DNA from: an uncultured Verrucomicrobiales bacterium
GTDB taxonomy: Bacteria > Verrucomicrobiota > Verrucomicrobiia > Verrucomicrobiales > DEV007
Reading direction: 5' to 3'
NCBI GenBank assembly: GCA_938082635.1
Contig: CALLLI010000205.1
Span: forward strand, 1-49,339
Length of the DNA: 49,339 nucleotides
This document shows positions 1 to 9,078 of this stretch, piece by piece. A program made the position numbers and the translations under genes. Every line of letters starts with the position of its first letter. Position 1 is the stretch's first letter. The notes beneath the pieces were generated by a model. The model was not told where the DNA came from and did no database searches. It worked only from the letters and a program-made list of their open reading frames with translations.

Positions 1-6
1 CCGACA

Positions 7-771
7 ATGGGACCAACTCACATTCTTCTCGTCATTCCCTGCTATCAGGAGAGTCGACGTCTGCCTCCGTTTCTCAAAGAGCTTTGCCCGAGTCTCGAGA
101 AATTGCCCTTTCAGGTCTCGATCTTCGTTGCCGACGACGGTTCAGGTCCCGAGGAAGTGGCGAAACTCAAAGCGATTGTGGAGAAAGAGCGGGAGACGTA
201 TTCATCGCTGCTCCAGCCTGTTCTGGAGTTGAGCCATGAAGGGAAAGGTGGCACCATTCTTCGGGCGTGGAACGCCGGGCCTTGCTCCACGACCCACTAT
301 GCCTTTGCCGATGCCGACGGTGCCGTGTGTCCGGAGGAGATCCATCGCGTGCTCGTAGATTTCATCACAGCACCGAATCTTGATGCCGACGCCTGTGCGT
401 TTGCGATTCGGAAACGCACCTCAACGACCGAGATTAAGCGTGACCTCGCTCGCCGACTCATGGGCCTCGTTTACTATAGGTTGGTGCGCTTTATTCTTGA
501 TTCCCAAGTGTATGACCCGGCCTGTGGCTTTAAGATCCTCTCAAAACGCTTCTGGGAGCAATGTGGCCCCCTGTTGATTGAGAAAGAATGGGCCTTGGAC
601 ATTGAGATCCTTGCTAGGCTGGATTACCACGGCTTTCCTCTGGTGCAGGTTCCGGTGAACTGGGAAGAGAAAGGTGGTAGCAAGATTGGCCGGGCTGATA
701 TCTGGCGTACGCTCAAACAGGTCGTCGAGATTAAGCAACGGTCTAATTTCTGGCATGTGCAGGACACATGA
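7..771 (+). CDS. Family 2 glycosyltransferase (dolichyl-phosphate glucosyltransferase-like)
   Basis: This 254-residue protein looks like a GT-A fold family 2 transferase that moves a sugar from a nucleotide donor to a lipid or polysaccharide acceptor at the cytoplasmic face of the membrane. The start shows the usual first strand (ILLVIPCYQE, residues 6-15), then the donor-binding VADDGSG near residue 41 and a DADGA metal-binding DxD-type motif near residue 98. The segment YDPACGFK (about 168-175) resembles Alg5/DPM1-like enzymes that act on polyprenyl phosphate. I see no membrane segments, so it lacks the C-terminal anchor of many relatives. The ATG lies only six bases into the window, so a more upstream start cannot be excluded. 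Its stop overlaps the uvrA start as ATGA, which suggests translational coupling. The exact acceptor is unknown. Confidence 0.85.
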   Translation: MGPTHILLVIPCYQESRRLPPFLKELCPSLEKLPFQVSIFVADDGSGPEEVAKLKAIVEKERETYSSLLQPVLELSHEGKGGTILRAWNAGPCSTTHYAFADADGAVCPEEIHRVLVDFITAPNLDADACAFAIRKRTSTTEIKRDLARRLMGLVYYRLVRFILDSQVYDPACGFKILSKRFWEQCGPLLIEKEWALDIEILARLDYHGFPLVQVPVNWEEKGGSKIGRADIWRTLKQVVEIKQRSNFWHVQDT

Positions 772-3575
772 GCGCAGACATCATCAAGGTCACGGGCGCG
801 CGCCAGCATAACTTGCAGAACATCTCACTCGAGATCCCTCGCAATCAGCTCGTGGTCATCACAGGAGTGAGTGGCTCCGGAAAGTCCTCGCTGGCCTTTC
901 ATACCCTTTATGCGGAGGGTCAGCGGCGCTATGTCGAGAGTCTATCGGCTTATGCTAGGCAGTTTCTGGAAAAGTTAGAAAAGCCTGATGTGGACTTCAT
1001 TGAAGGGCTTTCTCCAGCCATTGCGATTGAGCAACGGACAGCCTCATCCACGCCGCGGTCTACCATAGCCACCGTGACGGAGATCTATGATTATCTGCGG
1101 ATTCTCTACGCGGCCTTGGGTCAGCCGCACGATCCTGAAACCGGTGAAGCCATTCATCAGAAATCGGTACAGAGTCTCGTAGAAGAGTTGTTAGAATTGC
1201 CGTCTGGAACGCGTCTCATGGTGCTCGGTCCGATTGAGCTTGATGACGTGACGAAGCTTAGTGAGGTGACGAATCGGCTGCGGCGAGAGGGCTTTGTGCG
1301 CGTGCGCATTGATGGCGAGATTCATGATCTGGAAGGTGAGTTTACCAAACGAAAGTTTCCTGAGATGCCTGAAACGGTCGAGGCGGTCGTGGATCGCCTT
1401 GTCCTCCGTGATGATAGTGCCAGTCGTCTCACGGATTCTATAGAAACAGCGCTGAAATGGAGTCGCCCGCGCATCTCTTTCCTGATTGGGACAGGAGCGG
1501 ACACTTGGGATTTGCGTGAGGAAACGACTGCCTTTGCGAACCCTGAAACAGGCTTCACCTTGGAGACGCTGACACCACGGCATTTCTCGTTCAATAGTCA
1601 TCTCGGCGCGTGCGAAACGTGTCAGGGGCTTGGAACCTTGGCGGTGGTGGATCCAGATCTCATCGTGACGAAGCCAGAGAAGGGCGTGCTCGACGGTGCC
1701 TTCAAGAATTGGTGGGTGGGCCAGAAGAAAGTCCGGGAGTTGCATGAGAAGCGGATTCAGGGCTTGGCCAAGGCGATGAAGGCGGACTTGATGAAGCCCT
1801 TTGAGGATCTTGCAGAGCCTTTTCAGACGGCCTTGCTAGAGGGGTCGAGCGCTTATGAATTTGAAGGGTTGGCTCCGGAGGCTGCTCGTTTGTTAGAGGA
1901 GACAGAGAGTCAGCGGATGCGACAGGCGCTGTCTGCGTTCACGAGTGATCAGACTTGTCCAGATTGTCAGGGGCAGCGTTTGATACCTGAGATCCTGGGC
2001 GTGACGCTGGCTGATACTGGTGGACGGAAATATAATATTGCAGCGTTTACCCATCTCTCGATTCAAGACGCCCTGGCATGGGTGGAGGTGCTTCAGATCA
2101 CGGCACAGCAGGCTAAGTTTATCGGTGAAGTGCGTGCCGAGATCACTAAGCGTCTGCATTTCCTAAATCAAGTGGGGCTTGGCTATCTTACATTGGATCG
2201 CGAGAGTCGGACTCTGTCAGGAGGCGAGTCTCAACGTATTCGCCTCGCCACGCAGATTGGTGCAGGTCTCACCGGAGTGCTTTATGTGTTGGATGAACCG
2301 AGCATTGGGCTTCATCAACGGGATAACGCCCGTTTGTTAGAAACTCTGCAGGAGTTGAAGCGACTAGGAAATAGTGTGATCGTGGTGGAACACGATGAGG
2401 AGACGATTGAAGAGGCGGATCACGTCATCGATATCGGGCCTGGCGCCGGGTCGTTAGGCGGGAAGATCATCGCACAAGGGACGGTCGACGAGATCAAGAA
2501 GGATGAGAACTCGATCACGGGGAAATTCCTCACTGGGCGCTACAAAATTAAGCTCCCGAAGGAACGGTGTTCGCCTCGTGGTTGGGTGACCGTGTACGGC
2601 GGCGCAGAGCACAACTTGAAGGATATGGAAGCCCAGTTTCCCATTGGGTGCCTCACGTGTGTGACAGGTGTGTCTGGTTCCGGGAAGTCGACCTTGGTCG
2701 ATAAGATTCTGCGACGCGCACTCTTTCGACATTTCTATCACTCGAAGGATAAGCCCGGTAAACATGAGCAATTGTCAGGGCTGGATCAGATCGATAAAGC
2801 CATCGTGGTAGACCAAGCGCCCATTGGGCGTAGTCCGAGATCGAATCCGGCAACGTATGTGGGCGCGTTCAATGCTATTCGCGATCTCTTTGCCGGGCTG
2901 CCGGCATCGAAGATTCGTGGTTATAGCGCCGGGCGCTTTAGCTTCAATCGCTCAGGTGGGCGGTGCGAGCATTGTCAGGGTGACGGTCTCATTCGCATTG
3001 ACATGCATTTCCTCAATGACGTCTACGTGACCTGTGAAACTTGCAATGGCAAGCGCTACAATCGCGAGACCCTGGAGGTGACGTTTAAAGGGAAGACGAT
3101 CGCAGAGGTGCTAGAGTTGTCCGTGTCGCAGGGGACGCGTTTCTTTCGAAACGTGCCTGCGGTGCATGATCGGTTGGAGACGCTGGAGAAAGTGGGCCTG
3201 GGCTATGTCAAATTGGGGCAACCAGGAACGAGTCTTTCCGGTGGCGAAGCGCAGCGCGTGAAGCTCGCGGCGGAACTGGCAAAGAAAGCGACGGGGCGGA
3301 CATTGTATCTGTTAGATGAACCGACGACGGGCCTACACTTCAGCGATGTGGATACCCTCTTGCGCGTTCTCTATTCACTGCGAGACGCTGGCAACACGTT
3401 GGTGGTCATTGAGCACAACCTGGACATGATCAAGTGCGCAGATTGGGTGATCGATCTTGGCCCTGAGGGCGGCGAAGGCGGTGGCAGCATCCTCGCGGCG
3501 GGACCTCCTGAAGAGATTGTGAAGTGCAAGAATAGCTACACCGGGCGTTACCTGAAACGTGTCCTAGAGCGTTAG
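768..3575 (+). CDS. uvrA: Excinuclease ABC subunit A
   Basis: UvrA is the damage-recognition ATPase of nucleotide excision repair; it loads UvrB on lesions. The 935-residue length is normal. Two ABC modules are visible: Walker A GVSGSGKS at residues 33-40 and again in the second half, two signature motifs (LSGGESQR, LSGGEAQR) and two Walker B/DEP segments (VLDEPSIGL, LLDEPTTGL). The second zinc finger is complete, with cysteines at 733, 736, 756 and 759. The first finger is only half present: Cys282 and Cys285 are there, but the partner CxxC expected about 24 residues upstream reads NPET (258-261). ATG overlaps the stop of the glycosyltransferase by 4 bp. The gene converges on the CotH pseudogene, with a long hairpin between them. 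Confidence 0.98.
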   Translation: MSADIIKVTGARQHNLQNISLEIPRNQLVVITGVSGSGKSSLAFHTLYAEGQRRYVESLSAYARQFLEKLEKPDVDFIEGLSPAIAIEQRTASSTPRSTIATVTEIYDYLRILYAALGQPHDPETGEAIHQKSVQSLVEELLELPSGTRLMVLGPIELDDVTKLSEVTNRLRREGFVRVRIDGEIHDLEGEFTKRKFPEMPETVEAVVDRLVLRDDSASRLTDSIETALKWSRPRISFLIGTGADTWDLREETTAFANPETGFTLETLTPRHFSFNSHLGACETCQGLGTLAVVDPDLIVTKPEKGVLDGAFKNWWVGQKKVRELHEKRIQGLAKAMKADLMKPFEDLAEPFQTALLEGSSAYEFEGLAPEAARLLEETESQRMRQALSAFTSDQTCPDCQGQRLIPEILGVTLADTGGRKYNIAAFTHLSIQDALAWVEVLQITAQQAKFIGEVRAEITKRLHFLNQVGLGYLTLDRESRTLSGGESQRIRLATQIGAGLTGVLYVLDEPSIGLHQRDNARLLETLQELKRLGNSVIVVEHDEETIEEADHVIDIGPGAGSLGGKIIAQGTVDEIKKDENSITGKFLTGRYKIKLPKERCSPRGWVTVYGGAEHNLKDMEAQFPIGCLTCVTGVSGSGKSTLVDKILRRALFRHFYHSKDKPGKHEQLSGLDQIDKAIVVDQAPIGRSPRSNPATYVGAFNAIRDLFAGLPASKIRGYSAGRFSFNRSGGRCEHCQGDGLIRIDMHFLNDVYVTCETCNGKRYNRETLEVTFKGKTIAEVLELSVSQGTRFFRNVPAVHDRLETLEKVGLGYVKLGQPGTSLSGGEAQRVKLAAELAKKATGRTLYLLDEPTTGLHFSDVDTLLRVLYSLRDAGNTLVVIEHNLDMIKCADWVIDLGPEGGEGGGSILAAGPPEEIVKCKNSYTGRYLKRVLER

Positions 3576-3649
3576 TCTCTCAGCTTAAAAGAAGGCGTGC
3601 GTGCGGAACTGGCGCTTACTAATTGCCTCCGAGTTGATAGTGAGAAGAT

Positions 3650-3720
3650 GTGCGGTCCGGCAGGTAACCTGGGAGAAAACCCCTTAACTCCCGAGAAATT
3701 GGCTTTCTGTCGGACCGCAC
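3650..3720. other. Long hairpin between convergent genes (bidirectional terminator or structured RNA)
   Basis: Bases 3650-3659 are perfectly complementary to 3711-3720, and the helix can extend to about 14 bp (3650-3663 with 3707-3720, one G-U pair). The enclosed 43 bases hold a second stem, 3671-3675 with 3688-3692, and a possible third one, 3694-3698 with 3704-3708, that competes with the helix extension. No strong T-tract follows on either strand. It sits 75 bp after uvrA and 91 bp beyond the old end of the CotH-like pseudogene. A bidirectional terminator is the simplest reading; I recognise no known riboswitch or SRP/tmRNA core in it. Confidence 0.45.
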
Positions 3721-3810
3721 TGTTCATGAGACTCTGACTCATCACCAGAAAGCATCTTGCGTGCCAACTTCGGAACGTTTGGTGTATTCTGGGTCGTTTG
3801 GCGTATCCTT

Positions 3811-4691
3811 TTAAGGAGTCGCCTCAACTTCGATCCGGTAGAAGAGTCTATTACCATTTGCCTGCTCGATCGTGATTTCGCGTTGGTCCAGATTTTCCAC
3901 AGGGCCTGTCGAAATATTCTCAGTGGTGGTGGAATCTAACCAGGTGGTGAGGTGATCGGATTCTTGCAAGCGGTAAGTGAGGCCTAAGGCGTTGGTATTC
4001 TTGGTGAAGCGGAACGTGGCATGAGTAGCGTCTGACGTGACGAACTCAAGCAGGCCAGATTCTTCGTAGCTTATGGGGTTGAGACCGGTTGCCCATTCTA
4101 GGAGCTTGGTAAGCCCATCGCCGTCTGGATCAGCGAGTCGGCCAGCTATGGTTGCGTCAAGGGTGCCGAGATTCGATTGGATCCAGAGGGCGTAGGGATC
4201 GGTGACAGAGACAGTCTAGGCACTCCATTGAGCTGCTGTATTCCAGGCATCTCTGGCGGTACCTTCGTCGACCACTTGCAGGCGGTCTCCTCCGCCATCG
4301 GCCCTCGGATACCACGTGGCTTCATATCGAAACTCCTGGATAGCAAAGCCGTGCGGTCCGACTTCTAGGCGAAGTGTCTCGCCGTCGTTGCTGAGCTTGC
4401 CGGCATATTGGCCGATGACTGGCGTACTTTGCCCATGGAAGGTTTCGTATTGATCACGGTCTTCTGTGAGAATGACGCTTTCTTCTGATGCTAGCGTTCG
4501 CTTCGGGAATCGAAAGTCGATGCCTGTGGCGAATCGAACCTTTGAGAGATCGAGTGCCTCGAGGCCGACATTATTGATCTCCACGTACTCATAGGCCGTT
4601 CCTTCTGCAGGATCGAAATAGACGCTAACGACTCGCAGTCCGTTCTGAAGTGCGAGGAAATCGGTTAGAGGAACGGCATTGGAACGGCATT
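3811..4691 (-). pseudogene. CotH-like pseudogene, piece 4: last lamin-tail domain and C-terminal tail
   Basis: The fourth piece has a lamin-tail domain (VVSVYFDPAE, YVEINNVG, LASEESVILT), then an in-frame TAG at 4216-4218. Beyond it the same frame stays open for 134 codons and encodes the usual PVC C-terminal segment (DPDGDGLTKLLEW, TGLNP) and a small beta domain, ending at TAA 3811-3813. This shows that the stop is a nonsense mutation and not the native end. Confidence 0.65.
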
Positions 4692-4698
4692 GGAACGG
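4670..4698. repeat. 11-bp tandem duplication (two full copies plus partial third)
   Basis: The unit ggaacggcatt occurs at 4670-4680 and 4681-4691, followed by the first eight bases of a third copy at 4692-4699. Deleting one unit restores the reading frame of the CotH-like gene, so this is a recent slippage duplication. Confidence 0.85.
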
Positions 4699-6067
4699 CC
4701 GATGGTGGGAAGCGTGAACGCCGCCTGACCGATTGCGCCGTCGGGGGTACGGCCTGAAGAAATGTCGGGCTGCTGGCATTGCCAATGCACTTCATCGATC
4801 TCCACACCGTTGTCTCCGATAAGACTAAGCCAGCCGTAGTTGCCATCGAGCTTGTGAGCGAAGGCCTTGAACGAGCGTCCTCCGAGAAAGCTGAGTGGTG
4901 GAAACACAAGTGCATCTGCCCCGGTCCAAGCGTTGCGTTGGAGTGACACGCCACTGAGCGCTACCGGTGTTATTCCAGGATTGTAAAGTTCGACATGGTC
5001 TTCGCGATACAGGGTATCGGTGGTGGTGAGCCATTCGTTGATCCGTAGCTCATTCACATTGCCCAACGTGGCGCTGGCATTGGCGGATGAAGGCGTGGGC
5101 GTGTTGAGCGTCCAGTGGTCTAGAGCGTCCCGCCCTATGGCCAGATCGGCGATCTTGCATCCAAACGCGATCTGATCGATGAGCGTGGAGCCATCGGCAG
5201 CTAGCAGGCTTACCGTTTCTCCTTCGGAATCCAACTTGAATCCCGTGCGTAGCCCGTCGCCAGCTTCATTTGTGGCGAGGAAGATGAGAAAGCCGCCTGC
5301 TGGGATGACCGTGCCGTCTGGAATAGTGTAGGCACCAGGCTTTGTGAGGTTATCGGTTAGGCGAAGACCGGCAAGATCAATGGGGGTGGCTCTGCGATTG
5401 GCGAGTTCGATGTAGTCAGTGAGCACACCATCAATCGTCACGGTGTCTGTGGCCGCGAGGATCTCGTTGATGACGAGATCTCCGGTGAGCGTTGTTTCCC
5501 AGTGAGATGCTGAGGTTGCCACGGGTGTCTTTAGGGGCACTCCGAGGGCTGTCTCGACTTCAGTCGTGGCGAAGGCGCGGCGCGTGTCCATCCAGGCAAT
5601 CATGTCATCAAGATCCGATGTTGGGACCCAATCGCCGAGAACTTGCTTCAGCAGATCGTCGAAGGTGGCCTTGGCAAAAGTCGTCTCTAGCAGGTCTCTT
5701 AGCGTTTGGTAGTAGCGTGTCTCGACCGTGGGCGCAGCAAAGAGATCAATTAACGGGGTGCTAGTGGCGTCCTCCTCGATCATGTCGAAGAGTGTGAAGC
5801 TAGCAGGAGGATGATTACTTCTGTTGATGATAGAATCAAGGTCGTGAGGCAAGAGACGCATTCGAGAATCTGTCACTCCCACATAAGCCGCGTAGTCATC
5901 AGAACCGCCTGTGCTCAAATTAGTCTCACTGTTTGCGAGGAGACTCATGATGCCGAACCAGCGTAGCCATTGTTCGAGATCGATGACGGACTCGACCTGG
6001 GCTAGGTAATCGGCAGCGCCCACTTGGTTCACAAGCACGTCCATGATTCCATGGAGATCGGAGTAAT
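4692..6067 (-). pseudogene. CotH-like pseudogene, piece 3: end of the CotH domain and two lamin-tail domains
   Basis: This piece carries the rest of the CotH domain (LRWFGIMSLLAN, then LLPHDLDSI, the segment that holds the conserved metal-binding Asp in CotH kinases). Two lamin-tail domains follow, recognisable by LVINEILA and LRINEWLT openings. The frame ends at TAA 4665 because of the 11-bp duplication just downstream; without it the text runs straight into piece 4 as RSNAVPLTDF. Confidence 0.7.
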
Positions 6068-6079
6068 CTCCATGGAATC
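6045..6079. repeat. Perfect 14-bp inverted repeat inside the CotH-like pseudogene
   Basis: Bases 6045-6058 are the exact reverse complement of 6066-6079, with a 7-base spacer at 6059-6065. The -1 frameshift maps to the downstream arm (about 6066-6070). Such a hairpin can cause replication slippage or sequencing error. Confidence 0.85.
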
Positions 6080-7014
6080 GTTCGACCGCTTATCCCACCT
6101 CTGAGTTTGATAGTCCAGTCCGTCCCGGTGCCTTAACCGTCCGCCTTTGTAGAGATTTCCGCCACTATCTTCGGGAAAGGCTTCGCTAGGGTAGTTGCCA
6201 TTCATGACTTGGAGGCGGACCCAATAGCCATAGTTCTCTGGGTTATTCGAATAGACTAACAGATGCGCAACATTTCGACGAATTTGAATCTGCCAAGCTT
6301 TGACTAAGGGTAACCCTGCTGCTTGGAAGAGCTTCTGGCCGAGTGTCTGAACATGGCTCTGAAACATGTTGAAATTCATGTCTGTGATACCGTCGAGCGG
6401 GTGGTCTCGAGGGAGCTTGAGTCGCATTGGGCGCGGTGTGCGGCTGCGGCTACCCTTTCCGCGGATGCGTGTGCCGCACTGGTAGCGTATCTTTGTTTCC
6501 TGACAGTCGTAGGCGATCAGGGTTGTGTTCACCTGGGCGTTGCTATCTTTGTTGAAGCTAGCGTAGTCGGCTTCATCGGGAATCGTCATGAGCAGACGGT
6601 AGAAGGGGAGGCTGCTGTCGTGGACTTCATCGTCCACTTGATAGAGCGCGTTGGCGATCTGACCTTGGTCGGTAGCTGCCGGCCAGGTTCTTGTTAGCGT
6701 GGTGTCAGTGGCTTCGATGTAGAATTCGATAAGGGTTCCGTCAGCCATGGCAGGCAAAGTGGCGGCATAGGTATTCCCACTGATCAGGGACATGTTAATT
6801 GTTTGGAAAGCGATAGTATTTGAGGTGGGCTCGCGATTGCGTAGGTCGACGGAAATGCTCGTGCCGGGAACATCAACGACTCGTGCACTAATGGTGACCG
6901 TATCGGAAGATGTGGGTACCGCTGGAGCGTGCTTCACCTTGGTGATAACTGGCGCAAATGCGCTTGTGGTGGTTGAGTTCGTTGAGCCTGGGGTGGGATC
7001 TCCTATGCTTGATT
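6068..7014 (-). pseudogene. CotH-like pseudogene, piece 2: first half of the CotH domain
   Basis: This piece holds the beta-rich linker (PVITKVKHAP onward) and the N-terminal half of the CotH-type kinase domain: the region around YRLLMTIPDE, then IRYQCGTRIRGKGS and the PMRLKLPRDH strand. Its frame ends at TGA 6029, but homology stops at about 6070, where the -1 shift lies inside a 14-bp inverted repeat. Confidence 0.65.
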
Positions 7015-7565
7015 CCCCACAGAACGCCTTGGTCCGTGGCGGATGGGAGGCTGGTGTTCGTCAGCTCTAGCGAAGCGCCCGCACCGTCGTGTTCGGCTTG
7101 CCAAACCCAACCATCCTCGCCACGCGTGACGTCAGTGTCTGGATCTTTGATTCGCTTGGCCCAGTCACCTTGATCTGCGTGGTTTAGGTCATGCATCGTA
7201 TCCCCAAAGTTATCGACGAGCGTTAGTCGTTCGCCGCGATTGCTAAGTGAGCCTGTCCAGTTTCCAAGCGCTCCGGTGACGCTGTAGGTGGATTCAAAGA
7301 CGGTTGTGTCCGCTGCCACTACCAGGTAGCCGCCAGCCGCGAGCGTGACATTTGGGAAGGCGAAGCTCACCCCTCGCGTGAATTCCCATCCAGTGAGATC
7401 TACTGAAGTGGCACCAATATTCTTCAGTTCGATGTACTCTTCCGAATCTACCTCTGACGATGGGTGGGACATGAATTCGTGAGTGAGCACGTCTCCGGCA
7501 ACCGAGGATACTGAAATAAGTGCGACACAAAGTGAGGCTAAGAGGTTTCGGGTGCGTACAGTCAC
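7013..7565 (-). pseudogene. CotH-like pseudogene, piece 1: signal peptide and first lamin-tail domain
   Basis: This first piece begins at GTG 7565 with a hydrophobic signal peptide (about residues 8-24). It carries one lamin-tail domain, recognisable by the YIELKNIG, LTGWEF and LAAGGYLVV segments. Its frame stays open to 6888, but after about 7015 the text is meaningless. The correct continuation (IGDPTPGSTN) lies in the next frame, which places the +1 shift in the run of four C at 7015-7018. Confidence 0.7.
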
Positions 7566-7714
7566 GGAGGGGACGTTCCTCGGAAGTGACAGATCCGCTA
7601 TACAATGCGTCTAATTGTTCTCAGAAATTCTAATGAGTGTGATTTTTGTATTGTGAATGCAGTTTAATTAGCATTTGGCTTGCTGAGGGTACGCAATCTG
7701 AGGAGACTCGCGGC

Positions 7715-8302
7715 ATGTCACGTTTCATCTGGCTGGTCCTTACCGCCTTGCTACTCCATGTGGGGACGTCATGCAGTATCACGGGCATGCCGGCTGAGCC
7801 TGGCTTGGCGATCGTCGTTGCGCCAGATGCTCCGAAATGGGAGGTCGATCGAGAAGCCTACGATGTGCTGATGCCGGGCAGCGGATCGATACGGATTTCT
7901 CGTTCTGCTCAGCGCCTCACCCTCCTCAATGAACTCGGTCAGCCTGTGCTGGAGACTGATTGTTCAACGGGAAAACCGGGCAAAGAGACGCCCTCGGGCA
8001 CTTTCCGGGTGGAGGAGAAACTCGAAGACAAGCGATCCAATAAATATGGCAGCTATGTCAGTGTTATTACTGATCAGGTTCTGGCTCCACGCAGTTGGCG
8101 CGTTAAGCGGCCGCCAGGAAGCCGTTACGTGGGCACGCCTATGCCGTACTGGCTGCGCCTGACCTGGGCGGGCGTCGGGATTCATATGGGTGACTTTGCG
8201 CGTGGAACCCGCACGAGCATGGGTTGTATTCGCGTTCCGTTGGAGGCGCAGCAGCTCTTGTTTGAAAAGGCAGCTGTGGGGATGCGGGTCCAAATCGATT
8301 GA
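7715..8302 (+). CDS. L,D-transpeptidase (YkuD) domain lipoprotein
   Basis: This 195-residue protein carries a YkuD catalytic fold, which forms 3-3 peptidoglycan cross-links or anchors proteins to the wall. The catalytic block is visible near the end: IHMG (conserved His) and then TSMGCIRV, matching the HG...SxGCIR pattern with the nucleophilic Cys. The middle shows the CSTGKPGKETPSGTF strand-turn typical of the family. I chose ATG 7715 over in-frame starts from 7646 because aggag at 7701-7705 sits at good spacing and a signal peptide begins there. It ends at Cys20 (VGTSC), a slightly irregular lipobox, so a periplasmic lipoprotein is likely. It is divergent from the CotH-like pseudogene. Confidence 0.85.
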   Translation: MSRFIWLVLTALLLHVGTSCSITGMPAEPGLAIVVAPDAPKWEVDREAYDVLMPGSGSIRISRSAQRLTLLNELGQPVLETDCSTGKPGKETPSGTFRVEEKLEDKRSNKYGSYVSVITDQVLAPRSWRVKRPPGSRYVGTPMPYWLRLTWAGVGIHMGDFARGTRTSMGCIRVPLEAQQLLFEKAAVGMRVQID

Positions 8303-8441
8303 GTTTTTGATGGTCTGGATCATGCCTCGCGATCCATTTAAAAAAGTGCTTGGCAAATGGGACCGGCTGCACAACTTTGGCAGCTCCCTTGGCGATAGCA
8401 TTTCTTGCACAACCTAGGGAAGCGCACCTCAGACTCATTTC

Positions 8442-8738
8442 ATGGCCGTAACAATCAGACTCAGAAGAGAAGGAAACCGTAATCGTCCTTTCTATCGCAT
8501 CGTCGTGGCAGACAGCCGCGCTCGCCGCGATGGTCGGTTCATCGAAATGATCGGTACTTACGATCCACAGTCGAAAGATGCGGTGAACTACAAGATCGAT
8601 TTCGCCAAGGCTGATGATTGGATTTCCAAAGGTGCCCAGGCTTCTGACACTGTTCGTAGTTTGATCAAGAAGGCCCGCAAGGCAGGCCCAGTGGTGGAAG
8701 AAGAAGCAGTAGCTGCCGACGCTGGTAGCGAAGGCTAA
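8442..8738 (+). CDS. rpsP: 30S ribosomal protein S16
   Basis: S16 is a small-subunit assembly protein. The 98 residues match its full length. The opening [10 protein letters not shown] and the segments [20 protein letters not shown] and GTYDP are diagnostic. The C-terminus ends in a short acidic, Ala-rich tail. It lies 22 bp before khpA, a common pairing in bacteria that suggests co-transcription. No clear Shine-Dalgarno precedes the ATG. A TTGCAC hexamer lies 37 bases upstream, but the -10 is unconvincing. Confidence 0.98.
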   Translation: MAVTIRLRREGNRNRPFYRIVVADSRARRDGRFIEMIGTYDPQSKDAVNYKIDFAKADDWISKGAQASDTVRSLIKKARKAGPVVEEEAVAADAGSEG

Positions 8739-8760
8739 GTCTTTCTAGCGCATCGGACTC

Positions 8761-9048
8761 ATGGATTCGTCGACGGCCCTCCGCGAGTTCTTGGAGTATA
8801 TTATAGGGCAACTCATCTCGCAGCCTGAAGAAGGCGCGATCGCCCATGAGCTTTCCGAGGATGGCACTCATCACACGTTTCTGGTGACGCTGACGAAAGA
8901 CGATGTTGGCAAGATCGTTGGTAAGAACGGCCTCACAGTTTCTGCGATCAGAAGTCTCTTGATTGCTGCGGCCGAGCGTGACGGCCAGTCCGTCTCGCTC
9001 AAAGTAGTCGGTCCAAACGAGGCTCCGGTGGAGCAAGATGGTACCTAG
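8761..9048 (+). CDS. khpA: KH-domain RNA-binding protein KhpA
   Basis: A 95-residue protein consisting of one type II KH domain, directly after rpsP as in many genomes. The RNA-binding GxxG loop is GKNG in the segment DVGKIVGKNGLTVSAIR (about residues 56-72). KhpA binds RNA in the cytoplasm and in Gram-positives acts with KhpB in growth and division; its role in this lineage is unknown. The length is somewhat longer than the usual 75-85 residues because of an N-terminal helix and a short C-terminal tail. Confidence 0.9.
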   Translation: MDSSTALREFLEYIIGQLISQPEEGAIAHELSEDGTHHTFLVTLTKDDVGKIVGKNGLTVSAIRSLLIAAAERDGQSVSLKVVGPNEAPVEQDGT

Positions 9049-9078
9049 GTTTCGCTTCGGCGTTCGTAAGTAGATTTT

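Larger units (their letters stand above)
3811..7565 (-). pseudogene. CotH kinase / lamin-tail domain secreted protein, broken by four lesions
   Basis: Read across its lesions, this is one secreted protein of about 1247 residues. It has a signal peptide, an N-terminal lamin-tail domain, a CotH-like kinase domain, three further lamin-tail domains and a C-terminal DPDGDGL-type segment ending at TAA 3811-3813. The start is GTG at 7565. The lesions are a +1 shift in a C4 run (plus strand 7015-7018), a -1 shift near 6066-6070, an 11-bp tandem duplication at 4670-4691, and an in-frame TAG at 4216-4218. Removing one base, restoring one and deleting eleven gives 3744 bases, exactly divisible by three. 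Text on both sides of each break reads as continuous domain sequence. Either the gene is truly decayed or the assembly carries several errors here; the 11-bp duplication and the stop favour real decay. Confidence 0.85.

Noticed and set aside
1191-1745. 184-codon minus-strand frame inside uvrA
   Set aside because: Shadow of uvrA: no family pattern and no room for a separate gene.
3650-3720. SRP RNA, tmRNA or RNase P RNA
   Set aside because: None of the conserved cores of these RNAs is present and the element is too short.
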